Shown: in pieces, positions 9,791 to 21,522 of the stretch
How the letters are laid out: every line of letters starts with the position of its first letter
Position numbering within the stretch: the first letter of the stretch is position 1
Assembly: GCA_963693285.1 (NCBI GenBank)
Contig: OY848929.1
Coordinates: 2,792,501 to 2,856,500, forward strand
Direction of reading: 5' to 3'
From: Xestospongia muta
Lineage: Eukaryota > Porifera > Demospongiae > Haplosclerida > Petrosiidae
Length of the DNA: 64,000 nt
The notes under the pieces: model-generated
Database searches by the model: none
Seen by the model: the letters and a program-made list of their open reading frames with translations, nothing else
Told to the model about the DNA's origin: nothing
Translations under genes and position numbers: made by a program

Positions 9791-11341
9791 CTGAGTGATT
9801 CTTGGTTCAAAATATCTGTCCAATGAGTCAGAAATGTAACTGGAATGTGAAAATTTGATCCAGATGGGAATAGATATGAAGTAATCAACTCAACAACCTA
9901 AAATTGTGACATGATAATAAGTATAAATAATTCTCAAACATACCTTAACATCAAGCTCTTCAAACCTCTTCATTTCTTCATTTGAAAAAGCATCTTCTGA
10001 AGACCTAACACAATAGATATTGCTGTAAATTACCTAACATTAAAATTGCTTTGTTACAATAAAACAACCAATTATTACACAAACAAGCTTGTATTATTAC
10101 AAAAATACTGATCATGTAATTAAACTCATAAAAGTGACAAACTGCTACTTAGGGAGTACCACAATACAAGCTGTCAACATTATTTTGGAAACTGAAAAGC
10201 AATCACATCTGCTTACCATCTAACTGTGTCATTTACTTGTCACATGACCTGTTCACTCACCTCCTATAATAACACATGCTTGTTTGTTTCATTTTATTGC
10301 CTGTTTCAATGCTGTTATTTTAATAAGACTCTTGGTTGAGACTTGAGAGCAGCCTAAACAGTCAATATTATAAGTTTAATTAGAGTCTGTTACTAGCTTA
10401 GCTGCCCACAAAATATTATCTAACACACAAAAAACATTGAAGCTTGTGTAATCAAGTATAAAATGTGCTTACAACAATCTCTTAACATACATTTCAGAGA
10501 ACAAAAAATCTTTCAAGGAAACTAGAAATTCATACCAGATTAAATTGACTGTTGTCTTTCCTGATATATAGCAAAATTGGTAAAGATATTTCCAGAACAG
10601 TCAATAACAAACTGAGTGGTAACGCCCACAAGGAGGATGGGTGGAGTTTATATTGAAGTTTTAAAGGAACCTGCACAGTTTAGATTAAACAATAAAATGC
10701 AAGTTACTCTAAGTTATTTTAGTTGTACTTTAATAATTCCTCTAGAAGAGATGTAATATTGTAATCTTGCTGACTTGACATCAATAATTGCACAGCTAGC
10801 ATTAGGCAAGAAATGCAAATGGTATCGTATTAACTGGAAGCAGAGGTAATTTGGCATGAACAAGTGGACTCTTCTCAAGTACAGACTACAATTCTGTAGG
10901 TGACCAACTATACGAAGCAAATTGAAGTAGATCATAAAATATTCCTGCCAGTAATGGTAATGAGTGAGGACACAATTAAAGTTTATGTTGTAAGTTAGTG
11001 ATCTCAGATTTGTTCATCAGACTATTGTTAATATATTCTCTTTCTGAACTTTCATTATAATATATCATTAGTATTATGATGCTAGAAAGGCATTTCACAA
11101 CAAGACTCTGTAAACTTGTCATGGTTGCCTCCTGAATAAATGGTACTAGAAATTGTGACACATCCTTTGGTACTGATATAAGCATGCAAAAACAACAAAA
11201 TATTTGTAACACAACTGTCAGCTGCTGAGTGGTTAAGGTCATGTGATGAACTATTAGTGGAAAAATTTCTAAGAAGTGCAGTAACAGAGTCTGTTCAAGA
11301 ATAGTAGCAAAAAAATAACTTAAGATAAGGGCTGGCTGCAC
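9791..11341 (-). CDS. possible exons of an unidentified minus-strand gene
   Basis: Several minus-strand segments look like exons but no family was recognised. One is 10004-9944, with a TTAG acceptor and AAG/GTATG donor, encoding SSEDAFSNEEMKRFEELDVK. A second is 9897-9791, with a TAG acceptor and CAG/GTGAAT donor, encoding a VVELITSYLFPSGSNFHIPV segment, and the frame carries through. Farther upstream, 11341-10976 is an open 121-codon frame, rich in hydrophobic helices. Around 10975-10885 a frame with SLPLLAGIFYDLLQFASYSW is open. No start codon, domain or continuous splice chain could be established. A repeat copy at 10205-10890 interrupts the interval, so this could be a gene remnant. Confidence 0.3.
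10205..10890 (+). repeat. dispersed direct repeat, copy 2
   Basis: Copy of 5545-6165 with small insertions, among them about 60 bp after the first 70 bp. It ends near 10890, just past the ctcaagtacagac block. Confidence 0.75.
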
Positions 11342-11579
11342 TGCATGATCCTACATGTGGAAAGTGCTTTAAAAGAATAAGTCACCATAAAAGCTGATTT
11401 TTAGCATAGAATAAATTAAATCATAACATATTAATTTGGAGAAACATTGAGGACATATCAACAATTACAATACATCTTAGGTGAACAAAATTTATATGAA
11501 GTGATAATTTATTGTAACTGTTAATTGATTTTAGCAAATACTGCAATAATTGTTTATAATGCTATAACTTTATTTTAAC

Positions 11580-11735
11580 AAGATTCTGTTATGTTAACAA
11601 CCAATATATGGCTTATATGATAAGATTATTATGGAATCTAGAATTAATGTGAATTACTCAACATATAATTTGTTGGCATGGTATACTATTAAAACGCATC
11701 AAATTATAGAATGATTAGCTAACATATTATAGATT
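11580..11735 (+). repeat. dispersed direct repeat, copy 2
   Basis: Copy of 3905-4060. Non-coding in all frames examined. Confidence 0.75.
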
Positions 11736-11989
11736 TTCACCCATGTAAACTACAATACAATAACATTCATTTTACAGTATATAGGTGTTAACGTAAAGAA
11801 CAACAAACCAATGATGTACATGGTAACAAATGAATTGATTTAGCATCTACCACAAGTGTTAAAATGTTTGGGATTACTTATCAAGCTTCAAACTTCAGGA
11901 CCTTCTCAGTCTTTTAGCCAAATTATTATTTGCACCACTGATCGGTGGCACGAGTAAATTAGTGGCTTTACGTACCACGGGAATTTCGG

Positions 11990-12437
11990 TGGCAGGAGCT
12001 ACACCGTTTTTATTTGGCAATGGTTATTTGACTGTGACCGGCAACTTGCAAATTTTGGCTATTTGCCAGACACCATTCTGATTGTTTGAAGTAGTTGTTA
12101 TGAGTTCAGGATTAATGAAAAGGATTCCTAGATAGACTCTAAACCTAAAATCTTGAGCATATGATTTAACAGTCAATAGTCCTCCCTAACATGCTTAACG
12201 TACTTTACAAAGTACGCTGTGACTAACCTACCGGTACCCGTATCGAAACTTTTCTTATTATTACCGGTAACGGTAAATAAAGGGTTAAATTTGATCGTTG
12301 CCTAGCAACATTGGTGCACGTGATCTACCTCCCTAGGTACTAATAATTAATTCTTTGTTCACTTTAATGAACTTGAAGAAAAATCAATGAACTGATAGTC
12401 TGCATACATATCTAGTCAACATTTTTAACAGCAGCAA

Positions 12438-12483
<46 letters not shown>

Positions 12484-13380
12484 TTATTTACTTATTTATT
12501 TATAATAGTGTCTGATTGTTGTTTGTTTGTTCTTGCCCTTCAGACTACTATTGGGCATCAGTTGTACAAGAAAAAAAAACATCTACATTCTCATCCAGTA
12601 CTGCATTTGATACTTTCTCAGGACAGCACTCTATTTGATGTTCTTCTATAAGACCACCAGTTTTGAGAGCACTTTCAATTTCCGGTGAATCAACAAACCA
12701 CGACAATATAACTATGAAAGTAACTGTGGACAGTCATAGCAGGACCATTCAGTATTACATGTACCTCTTTCTTTTACTGAGCAATGTTTACGACTGAAAC
12801 TTTTAGGTTTCTTGGTACTTTTCGATTGTTTAGCTAGTAGTCCAATGGTTGTGCAGTCATGGCCCTTAGATCTACCTCTTTTCTTTAAAACAGATGGAAG
12901 TTTTAATCCTTTAGAAAAATAAAGTATGGTCATATTATTATAACTCACCCAAAGAACCCTGTTGTTTGAGAATCTTATAAGGGATTTCAACATCTGTGTT
13001 AGTAGAATCAGAGAGAGAGAGAGGCCTCTTCAGACCAACATAATTTCAGTTTAAAAGAACAATAATTAGCAGTGTTTAGAGAATCGGACTGAAAAAGTTG
13101 AACAAAAACTTAGACAAAAAGAAAAAATTATTAAGTGGCATCAAACCTGCACCTGCTATCCAGAAGCCCTCTCACCTAACCAGAACCTCATTGAAAGAAT
13201 TGCTTTCAAAATAGTAATTTAAGTGAAAGTTATGAATATTAATTACCACGCTCGTTGATTGCATCATACTTATTGGCCAATCAGAATGGAGTGTCAGTTA
13301 ATAGCCAAATTGTAAGTTTCCGGTCACAGTTAAATAACCACTTGTATAAGGTGTTTTATTATATTAACTAAAACTAAACA
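11990..13380. mobile_element. DNA-transposon remnant with inverted ends
   Basis: The segment near 11995-12090 and the segment near 13265-13375 are inverted copies. They share the blocks ggttatttgactgtgaccgg, aacttgcaaattttggctat and attctgattg, with about 15 percent mismatches. Between them lies a 93-codon minus-strand frame (12712-12993) with KKRGRSKGHD and TTIGLLAKQSKSTKKPKS. That Lys/Arg-rich motif is of a kind seen in transposon-encoded or transposon-associated proteins. The frame is short and probably degraded. The element is cut by the 12.5-kb tandem duplication, whose unit starts at about 12750. So the second unit (from about 25268) carries only its right part. Confidence 0.5.
12443..12480. 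repeat. (AT)n microsatellite
   Basis: About 19 AT units followed by a TTTA/TTAT-rich tail to about 12503. Confidence 0.95.
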
Positions 13381-13792
13381 AAATTGACTACCTTAATGAT
13401 ACTAAAACTAAAACTAAATGTTTTGGACTTACACAAAACAAAACTATAACTAAAATTTTATTTCTAAATTTCATTTTAATAACTTTAATTGTTGATCTTA
13501 TTGTTCATTATTTAGTTTTTATGCATAAAATCTATTTATGCATCAAGATGCGCTTATAAAGAAAATTTAATTTTTAACTGCTATTATTGCTATAACTACA
13601 TAATCATATTAAAGTACATGTGTATATCTACATGCATTACTGTCGACATCATATAAAAACTGGAGTGGCAATGGCTACGCCAGCTGATTGAATTTTGACT
13701 TCATAGACATGAAGTAATTATGTAGGCATGATAATTAATAATAATAATTAACTATTATAAACACGTGACTTCCGATATCAACTTTTAGAGGG

Positions 13793-16700
13793 ATGGCTAT
13801 CAACTTCTTTGCGATGGCTAGATGGATATGTCTGTTCGTTTTCTTGATTCCCATTACAAGAGGAAAGTACGTCAGGCCTAAAGACTTTGACAGTAAAGCT
13901 AATGTTAAACTGTGGTACTGTGACCGTAAAGCGTCTGGTCAACAATGGTAAGAGCCGCCACGTCACGAAGTAGAAGTATAATTTAGTATTATTTTGATCT
14001 TTTCACAGGACTTATCAAAGTAATGATAATACTTTGCGACTTTTGAATAAGCCTTCGAAGTGCCTTCATGCAGTGGATGATATTGGCAGTGGTGTATGGT
14101 AAGTAATGTTGTGGTGTGTAGGAGGTGTGTATTAGGTGTGTTAGAGGCGGATCATAAAAATTTAAATAGCTTAACTCCGCCCCATTTTGAATATTACCAT
14201 GATTCTTATCAAATTCATTGATAACTAATATATTTTATTCTAAACTTAATATATATAACAAACTCAATAAAACTGGATTAAGCACATGTTTGAGAAAAAG
14301 TAGTTAAATAATATGCTTGTGCATGTAGAGAATAAGTCTGCCTAGGAATTAGCTAGAGAGAAATGGCTTGTACCATTCAAAGGACCATGCAAGTTTGTAA
14401 ATTTATCAAAAACTAGAGCTCAGACTGTTTAAGAAAGTCACAAAACAGAAATCCCATACAAAGCAAATGGCGTCCTTTACATTCTACCATGACCCACATA
14501 ATTTGGGTGCTTCTTGGTGTAACTTGACTGATGATGATGTAACAACATGTCCTATGATGACATCACTATGTGTCATAGAGTTAATAATATTAGGTTTGGT
14601 TTAGGGTTTAGGTGATGTCATCAATATTATGACATCATTATATATCATTTCATTATGACGTCATCATAGTCAAGTTACACCAAGAACCACCCCATAATTT
14701 GCATTTTATCAACAAATGCTTGTGCAAGCATTCTCCAACTTCAACAAAAAAAGTTCATAAACTATTGAAAATACCTTTAACAGTATAAATAGAATATATT
14801 AAAAGAGACAGTTGCAAAGAACAACAAAGAGTTTCAGTATGACTCATAAATACTTTAAACTATGATGTCACATCCAGGTTATGTTTATACATTGTCATAA
14901 TTGAACAACTAAATTATAGTCATTCTCAGCACAAACAGTATATTTTAGGACAATGTTTCAATGGCTACATGCACTTTTCTTGTTTTATGAATTTATAATG
15001 AATGTTTGACATAACAATAGTGTATGTAGCTGTGGAACTTACACGTATCATATTTTAGTGGGATAAACTCAGGGTTTCCTCCTGGAAATTTGCATATCGC
15101 TCAAGGGGTGCGTCACATGGGTGGGGTTAATTATTTAATTAGTTAATTAATAACTAAATTAATTAATAATTAAAGTTATGTTTGAGTTCCAATATTGCAA
15201 GAAGTTTCTTTTGGTTTTCCACTAAAAACCCTGCGCTTCTGAATACTCCTCCATTTATCTAAACATAATTGAACATCCAAATCTTTTACATCTGATCCTT
15301 CTATGTTGATCATTAGTAAAGAGTTCAAAGATGCATTATTTAAGCGAGAGCAAAGTTTTGTTCTAATCCTTCCCAAGGTGCTAACACCACCAGAAAGAAT
15401 AGTTTGTTTAGCCATGTGTTTATAAAAGGAAGCCACCAGAAAGAGTAGTTTGTTTAGCCATGTGTTTGTGGTCAATAATCCCACCCAGTTGTCACATATG
15501 CAATGTTGAATAAATATAATTAATAGTGGGTGTGGTTTAGTATTAGAAGTGTGTTAAATAGCTCTTTGGAGGAAACCCTGGATAAGCTATATGTTTATTG
15601 TTAGAACTGGGAATGTATGCGGAAGGAGCTTCAAATACTTGTGTGTACTGTCACTTAATACAAGTACTTATCTTAGTTTTACCATTTAAAGTATGTGCTT
15701 TTGTGTGCCAAGTGGCTGCTAACTTATGTGGTTGAGCAATTTTGGTGATGTGTGACAAGTAGATTATCAATATAGAAACTGGAGTAAACAAACAAAGAAA
15801 AGCAAGCTTGTTGCTGCATTTGAAGCAAACACAGGTGCAGCGTTGAAATATTGGTATGTACCAACTAGCTCCAGTCTTCTAACTTAGAATGTGGACCTTT
15901 AAAATTAATTATTGGACTCTTTGGTGTTGTACACTACTTACTATAGAGAGATTAGCATAATATGTATACATATCAACATGTGACTACATGGTTTAAGCTT
16001 AAGTAGGTGCTAAAATGACATTATGTTATGTGACTTGTCCTAAGACAGGTATAGTATTTCGATTCTCCTTCTCTATTCATAAGCGTTCCTGTTAGAGCTT
16101 AAGGTACACAGAAGTTAATGAAATCATATCAAATAGAATGTGATTTTTTCATTTTTAGCAAAATTGTATATTAAATATATGTACATTAATGTTTACTATC
16201 TTCGAATGACTTGTAGTTGTCTGAGATATCAGAATTTGTTCCAATATATTCAGTAGCAACACCTTTTCCATTCAGTTGTTTGTACTGATCCTTCATTAGT
16301 GCCAAAAATAACAATGATAACTGATGGACAATCAACACAGAATGTTGGTGGATTATACAATACTCAATAACAAATAGCAGGACTAGAAATATCAGAGATT
16401 TGCCATATCCAGTTATCAAAGAAATATAACAATGATTCCTCTCTAAAACTAAGATAGCCTTTCTGTTTGTCCTTCAGACACCCACAAACCTTTCAAAGAC
16501 AATAACATCCAAATTGAATTGTGACTATGTTTTCCTCCATAATCCATATTTAGTCATTTATATATAACTCCACTTGGCTTTTATGAGAACAATCTACAGC
16601 CACTATATAAATATTTTAGTACTGCCCGCATTCTATGCCTTCCAACAGGCAAGATGCTAAGGTCACTTCTAGACCTTCCTCCAGCCATCAGTTTATCAAA

Positions 16701-19700
16701 AAGGTGGAGGGACCAGCTTGCTAGACTAGTTAACAGCTTATGCTCAGGGCAACCAGTGAATTTTATAAGCTTTTACTATGAGTGATGACAATGGATGTGG
16801 CTGATTGAACTTTAGAGCAGCTAGCTTTCTTCTTCACCTTTTAGTGGCATTGTTAGCTCTATATTATTTCAAACTTAACACTTACTGTTAGGTTTGCTTC
16901 CTCAAAATAAGATAATTTTTTAGTGATAGTCTTGTTTGTGATCTGTGCTAAACTGTGTAATTATTCTGGTATTATTGGAGTTGTAAGTTCATGTATCTTA
17001 GTTCACCTGATACATATGTTTAAGGTAGTCTAGTTTTAAAAAAGGTATATTTCTTTTGTTACATCTGAAGACAGTATTTATTACATATAATCGGTGAATA
17101 TAATTTACAAGGGCAGATCTAGGTGTAGCTTGAGAGGCACACACATTCATTTCTTGTGTAATATATACATATTTATTGGAAATTCCATTATATGTTTAAC
17201 AAGTAGAAACTAACCATTGGCCACACCCATGAAATGCTTAGATTATATAGCCTTTCTGAATTCCTCAATCGTCCTTTTATTGAAGCCATAATAAAGTGCA
17301 GACCTGGTGAAACTAAACACTAAGTACTAAACTTTCTAACTACTAACAAAAGACAAAGAAATAGGATCTTATTCTGATTATATAGGTTATATGATTGTTT
17401 TAATGACTATAAGGACCTCACTTACCAACATCAACAATGGTTGTTGACCAACAATGGTACTCTCATCAATACCATGTCAGGAAAATGTCTTGAAACAGAT
17501 TCAGGAGGTTAGTACAATATCCATGAGATTGTTGTGTATTGTTCTCTCCATCTAGATCTCACACTCAAATCTACCATACAGTTAGGTACTTGTAATAGAA
17601 AAGATAGACAAATTTGGATCTACAATAGCCAGGATCAAACGCTAAGACCCACACTAGATCAGAACATGTGTCTTGATGTAGGCAGTACTGGGTCATGTTC
17701 AGTACACCCATGGAATACATATTCTTACTGTAATTACAAATTAAATGTAGAGACCAGAGTGAAAGACTTATTACCAAGAATGACTTTAGCTGAGAAAGTA
17801 CGGATTTATTGTTGGCAGTCTAGTATAAGACATTTTGTTTACTTTAGGTTGGTCTAATGCAGAATGATTATGGTGGAGTTCCAAATCTAGCTATACCAGT
17901 ATTTGGTCATACTGAATGTACTCATGGAACATTTAATAATGGTCATCTAAAAACAACTTTGTTTCCTCAAGCAATAACGTTTGCCAGGAGGTAAAAAGTA
18001 AACAATACACTGACAGTTGTTGCATACTACTTCAGTCTAGCATTCCTCTTACACTGTGCAATGTACATAGACTGTTGACATTAGTATGGACAATCACATT
18101 ACTGAAGTCTGCTTACACTGTTCAATGTAGACTGTTGACATATTTCCTAACACTATTTAGTAAGGCAATTACGTAATTGAAGCATCTTAAAATGTGCAAT
18201 TTAGACATTGTTGATGTATGTCCAACTTTGTTTAGTATGAGCAATCACATGACTGAAGTATTCTTAAACTATGCAATGTAGACTGTTAACGTATGTCCTA
18301 CTTTGTTTAGTATGGACAATTATTAAACTGTGCAACATAGACTGTTAACATATGTACTAGTCGTACTTGCACAACATAGCAGTGTGTATATCATTCTTAT
18401 AATATTTTCTGTAGTTTTAATCGTCAATTAGTTTTTGACATAGCAAGAGCTATTTCTGATGAAGTGAGAGCTAAGCATAACACAGCTAATGCTATGGGGA
18501 TATATAAATACCCATTTGGTGTAGTTTGTTGGGCTCCAGTAGTTAATGTATGCAGAGATCGTAAGTGAACAAATATTGTTTTAGTCCTCTCATTCTCACT
18601 CCTCTGTAGCTCGTTGGGGACGTTGTCAAGAAGGTTATGGTGAAGATCCATTCCTACAAGGACAACTAGCAACACAGTACATCAAAGCTTTACAAAACAG
18701 TCCTAATTCATCTTATATTGAAGCTGTGGTGAGTGGTCTTCTGTCTTTTAATAAATAATATAGTTCAATATCTTTGTTACAGGCAACATGTAAACATTTT
18801 GATGTTCACAGTGGACCAGAAGACATTCCTGTAAATAGAATGTCATTTAATTCTGTGGTCTCTTATCGTGATTGGATTGACACATTTCAACCAGCATTTA
18901 AAGCATGCAATGATGCAGGTGTCATGTCATACATGTGTAGTTATAATGCAATCAATGGTGTACCGTCTTGTGCTAACTCTGAATTATTGACTGAACTGTT
19001 ACGTGAAAAATGGGGATTTGATGGTTTTGTGGTCTCTGATTGCAGTATGTATTCTATTTGTTTTTTCTGTATTTATTTATTAACATTTTTAGATGCTGTA
19101 AGTCAAGTATATACTGATCACCATTTTGCTCGTTCTAATGTTGAAGCAGCTGTTTTCTGTGCAAAAGCTGGATGTGATTGGAATTGTGGTAAGTAACCTT
19201 GTATAATCAAGACCATATAATTTTTTTAATAATAGGATCTGAATATTCTCATTTGTATGATGCTGTTCAACAAGATCAATTATCTGAAGATGCTCTTGAT
19301 GTGCCTGTAGCTAGATTACTCAAAGTTATGTTTCGTTTAGGACTGTTTGATCCACCTGAGATTGTGAACTTTCAACAGTGAGTAATGAGTAGTTTTATTA
19401 CCCAATAATAATAACATTTTTTGTTCCTTTTAAGTCTCAATATGTCAGTTGTAGATGACCACATTACTATAAATAGATTGGCAGCAAAACAATCTGTAAT
19501 TCTCTTGAAAAATAAAAACATTTTACCTCTTGATTTAACTAAATACAAGCATGTACTTGTTGTTGGTCCATGTGCTGATGATCAAAGTTGTGCTACAGGT
19601 AATATAAATTATAGATGTTGTCAGCATGTATGGTTCCATTAATTATAGGTGATTATGCTCCCACTCCTAAATATATTACTACTGTGTATGAATCTTTGAT

Positions 19701-20955
19701 TGCCAATACTAATTTGACAGTAAGTTAATGTAAAATGAATAGTAGATATATAATATAAATGTTTTTCGTTATGCAACTTTTTTCAAGCTATCTTTTCCTA
19801 TAGGTCACTTTTGTTGATAATGTATGTGGAGGTGGTGTTTCATGTTCTAGTGTTGATTTGGATTCAGTAAAAGTGGCAGTTACATTTGCTGATGTAATAC
19901 TGTATGTTGGAGGTTTAAGTTTTGCAATAGAAGAAGAAGGAACTGATCGCAGTAGTATTGAACTACCTGGCTATCAATCTTATGTAATTTCTAAGTAAGT
20001 TAAGGAAGTAGATGATTTGACAATAAGTGTATGTTTGTCTCATAGGTTAGTATCTTCAGGAAAGCCTGTGATTGTAGTATTATATCATGGAGCTCCTGTT
20101 ATTTCCTCTGTTTATCAAGATGTTGATGCTTTACTTAGTATTGGTTATGGAGGACAAGGTAAAGAGAGAAATGCAGTACTGTAATCATCAAATTGGATTA
20201 TGAAACAATTCTGTGTTTGTTTTAGAGGCTGGTAATGCAGTGTTAGATATTTTAACTGGAGCACATAATCCATCTGGAAGGCTGGTAGTGACGTGGTATG
20301 CTGGAGATAATCAACTACCTAATATGACCGACTACAGTATGGTAAACAGGACCTATCGCTATATGGAAGGAAAACCCATGTTCTATTTTGGATATGGACT
20401 ATCATATACTACATTTACTTACAGTGATCTTAAGGTATTAACTGTGTTCAATGCAGTGTATCTATATTGTAATGGGTAGATCTCAGCAACTGATGTCAAA
20501 TCTTGTCAAAGTTTGAGTGGCTCATTTATTGTGCGTAATACTGGCTCTGTTAAAGGAGATGAAGTAGCACAAGTTTACATGTCATTTACTGTAAGCCTGT
20601 CTCTTCTAAACTTTTTCTTCACTGCTATCTCTCTTAGAATGCTTCTGTACCTACTCCAAAAATTAAACTAGTTGGTTTTGAACATATCTCTGATCTAGCT
20701 CCAGGAGATTATGCTACAGTTACATTCTCTATATCTCCAGAACAAATGACAGTGAGTGTATAGAAAAAAGAGTCATTGTGATTATCTTGTCATCTCAAGG
20801 TTGTTCGTGAGGATGATTTTGCTCAGATAATAGAGCCAGGATTCTTTGATCTATATGTTGGGGGTCATCAACCTGATGATACTGATGGTCCCAGTAATAT
20901 ACTGAAATCTACATTCAATGTGATTGGAGATATTACTCTGTTTTCTGAATGCTAA
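13793..20955 (+). CDS. secreted GH3 glycosidase with ricin-type lectin domain, copy 1
   Basis: Eighteen exons, all with GT/AG introns, give 2646 coding bases (881 residues): 13793-13947, 14009-14098, 17386-17507, 17556-17797, 17848-17990, 18415-18560, 18610-18728, 18783-19044, 19093-19188, 19236-19377, 19435-19598, 19649-19719, 19804-19994, 20046-20158, 20226-20434, 20480-20590, 20638-20751, 20800-20955. The start gives a signal peptide. Exons 1-4 form a beta-trefoil lectin domain with QQW, HQQW and RQIW repeats plus KCL/MCLDV motifs. A glycoside hydrolase 3 core follows, with PRWGRCQEGYGEDP, the ATCKHF substrate-binding motif and GFVVSDC, whose Asp is the family nucleophile. A fibronectin III-like domain ends the protein. 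The arrangement most resembles beta-xylosidases/beta-glucosidases, acting extracellularly or in lysosomes on glycans. Intron 2 (3.3 kb) holds transposons and a helicase fragment. Confidence 0.9.
14506..14693. mobile_element. 188-bp MITE in GH3 intron 2, unit 1 only
   Basis: Long inverted ends (left ggtgcttcttggtgtaactt; right ends as the reverse complement of ggtggttcttggtgtaactt) enclose a short centre with atgatgtcat-type repeats. ATAATTTG is repeated on both sides (14498-14505 and 14694-14701). The empty site with one ATAATTTG is preserved in unit 2 near 26955. The 8-bp target duplication suggests hAT-type mobilisation, although the ends do not begin with CAG. Confidence 0.9.
15070..15580 (-). 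mobile_element. hAT element (deleted), unit 1 only
   Basis: CAGGGTTTCCTCC at the left end and its exact reverse complement at the right end are typical hAT ends. An 8-bp target duplication (gataaact / gataagct, one change) flanks the 511-bp element, and unit 2 has the empty site near 27325. Inside, a minus-strand frame (15484-15176) encodes a hAT C-terminal dimerisation segment with VSTLGRIRTKLCSRLNNAS and LNSLLMINIEG. The catalytic part is gone, so it is an internal-deletion derivative. Confidence 0.9.
16186..16500 (-). pseudogene. RecQ-like helicase fragment, copy 1
   Basis: The minus strand encodes LERNHCYISLITGYGKSLIF, where TGYGKS is helicase motif I (Walker A). A degraded SPLxSLMKDQ-type stretch (LALMKDQYKQLNGKGVATEY) follows. 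This resembles the N-terminal helicase lobe of RecQ-like proteins that are often multi-copy in invertebrate genomes. It lies antisense in intron 2 of the GH3 gene. A 2-bp loss relative to unit 2 breaks the frame before the Walker A motif. It is a fragment of roughly 100 codons. Confidence 0.6.
17995..18400 (+). repeat. degenerate minisatellite in GH3 intron 5
   Basis: Four to five diverged units of roughly 60-80 bp share the blocks tgcaatgtagactgtt, gacatatgtccta and tttagtatggacaatcac. The array is conserved in unit 2 (about 30648-31060), so it predates the duplication. Confidence 0.8.
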
Positions 20956-20984
20956 CAGACTAATATTAATTTATTTTAATGATA

Positions 20985-21205
20985 AGTGTACTGTAGTATA
21001 TACATTATAATGCCATTTCTCAAACAACAGACTGTTATCTTGTATAAACTAATGTAGCTAGGTTTATTTGTATGACTTTTATAACGTTGATAACTTTTAA
21101 ATGTTTTCACAAATACCAGCTTAACAAGTTTGTTATAAAATCCAGGCATCTTGACCTCTATGTAGAAGTCTTCAGTGGAAAATGAATTTAATAGTACATT
21201 GTACA
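20985..21205 (-). repeat. inverted repeat arm near GH3 3' end
   Basis: The reverse complement of about 21090-21205 matches 23150-23260 and 50350-50460 (shared block cattttccactgaagac). The minus frame is open for 94 codons but has no recognised domain. An equivalent arm lies at 33640-33860 in unit 2. Confidence 0.6.
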
Positions 21206-21209
21206 GCTT

Positions 21210-21522
21210 AGAAAGAAGAAATTTGTTATCCCCACAAGAAAGGGAAAGAACTATATACAAAATTCTTTGTGTCCTAAAATGTACATTGGAAGAACTAAAC
21301 AGTTGTTAGACCTCATGCTGAAAGAACATAAACCAAATATTAGCATCAGGGAAGTCAAACTCTGCTGCATGTGGGCAACAGTGATTGAACCACCATTCCC
21401 ACTTATATCAAAGATACTATCTGGAAGCATGGTATATAAGATCCCACAGTGGTCTAATGAATAGAGATAATGGATATCTGTCCTCAATTTATAACAAACA
21501 CACCCTTATCTATCATTTGTGA
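21210..21522 (+). pseudogene. Penelope-like GIY-YIG fragment, copy 1
   Basis: One frame gives KMYIGRTKQLLDLMLKEHKP, the start of a GIY-YIG endonuclease domain. After a frameshift, another gives YLEAWYIRSHSGLMNRDNGY and ends LIYHL-stop at 21522. This EAW-IR...NRD-G tail is typical of Penelope-like element endonucleases. The remainder of the element is missing. It is repeated in unit 2 (33870-34175) and at 49760-50045. Confidence 0.6.

Noticed and set aside
13778..13966. 62-codon minus-strand frame (also 26231-26419)
   Set aside because: Antisense to the signal-peptide exon of the GH3 gene.
17995..18400. Spaced repeats that could suggest a CRISPR-like array
   Set aside because: Units are diverged, spacing is irregular, the array lies in an intron of an animal gene and is shared by both duplication units; it is a decayed minisatellite.
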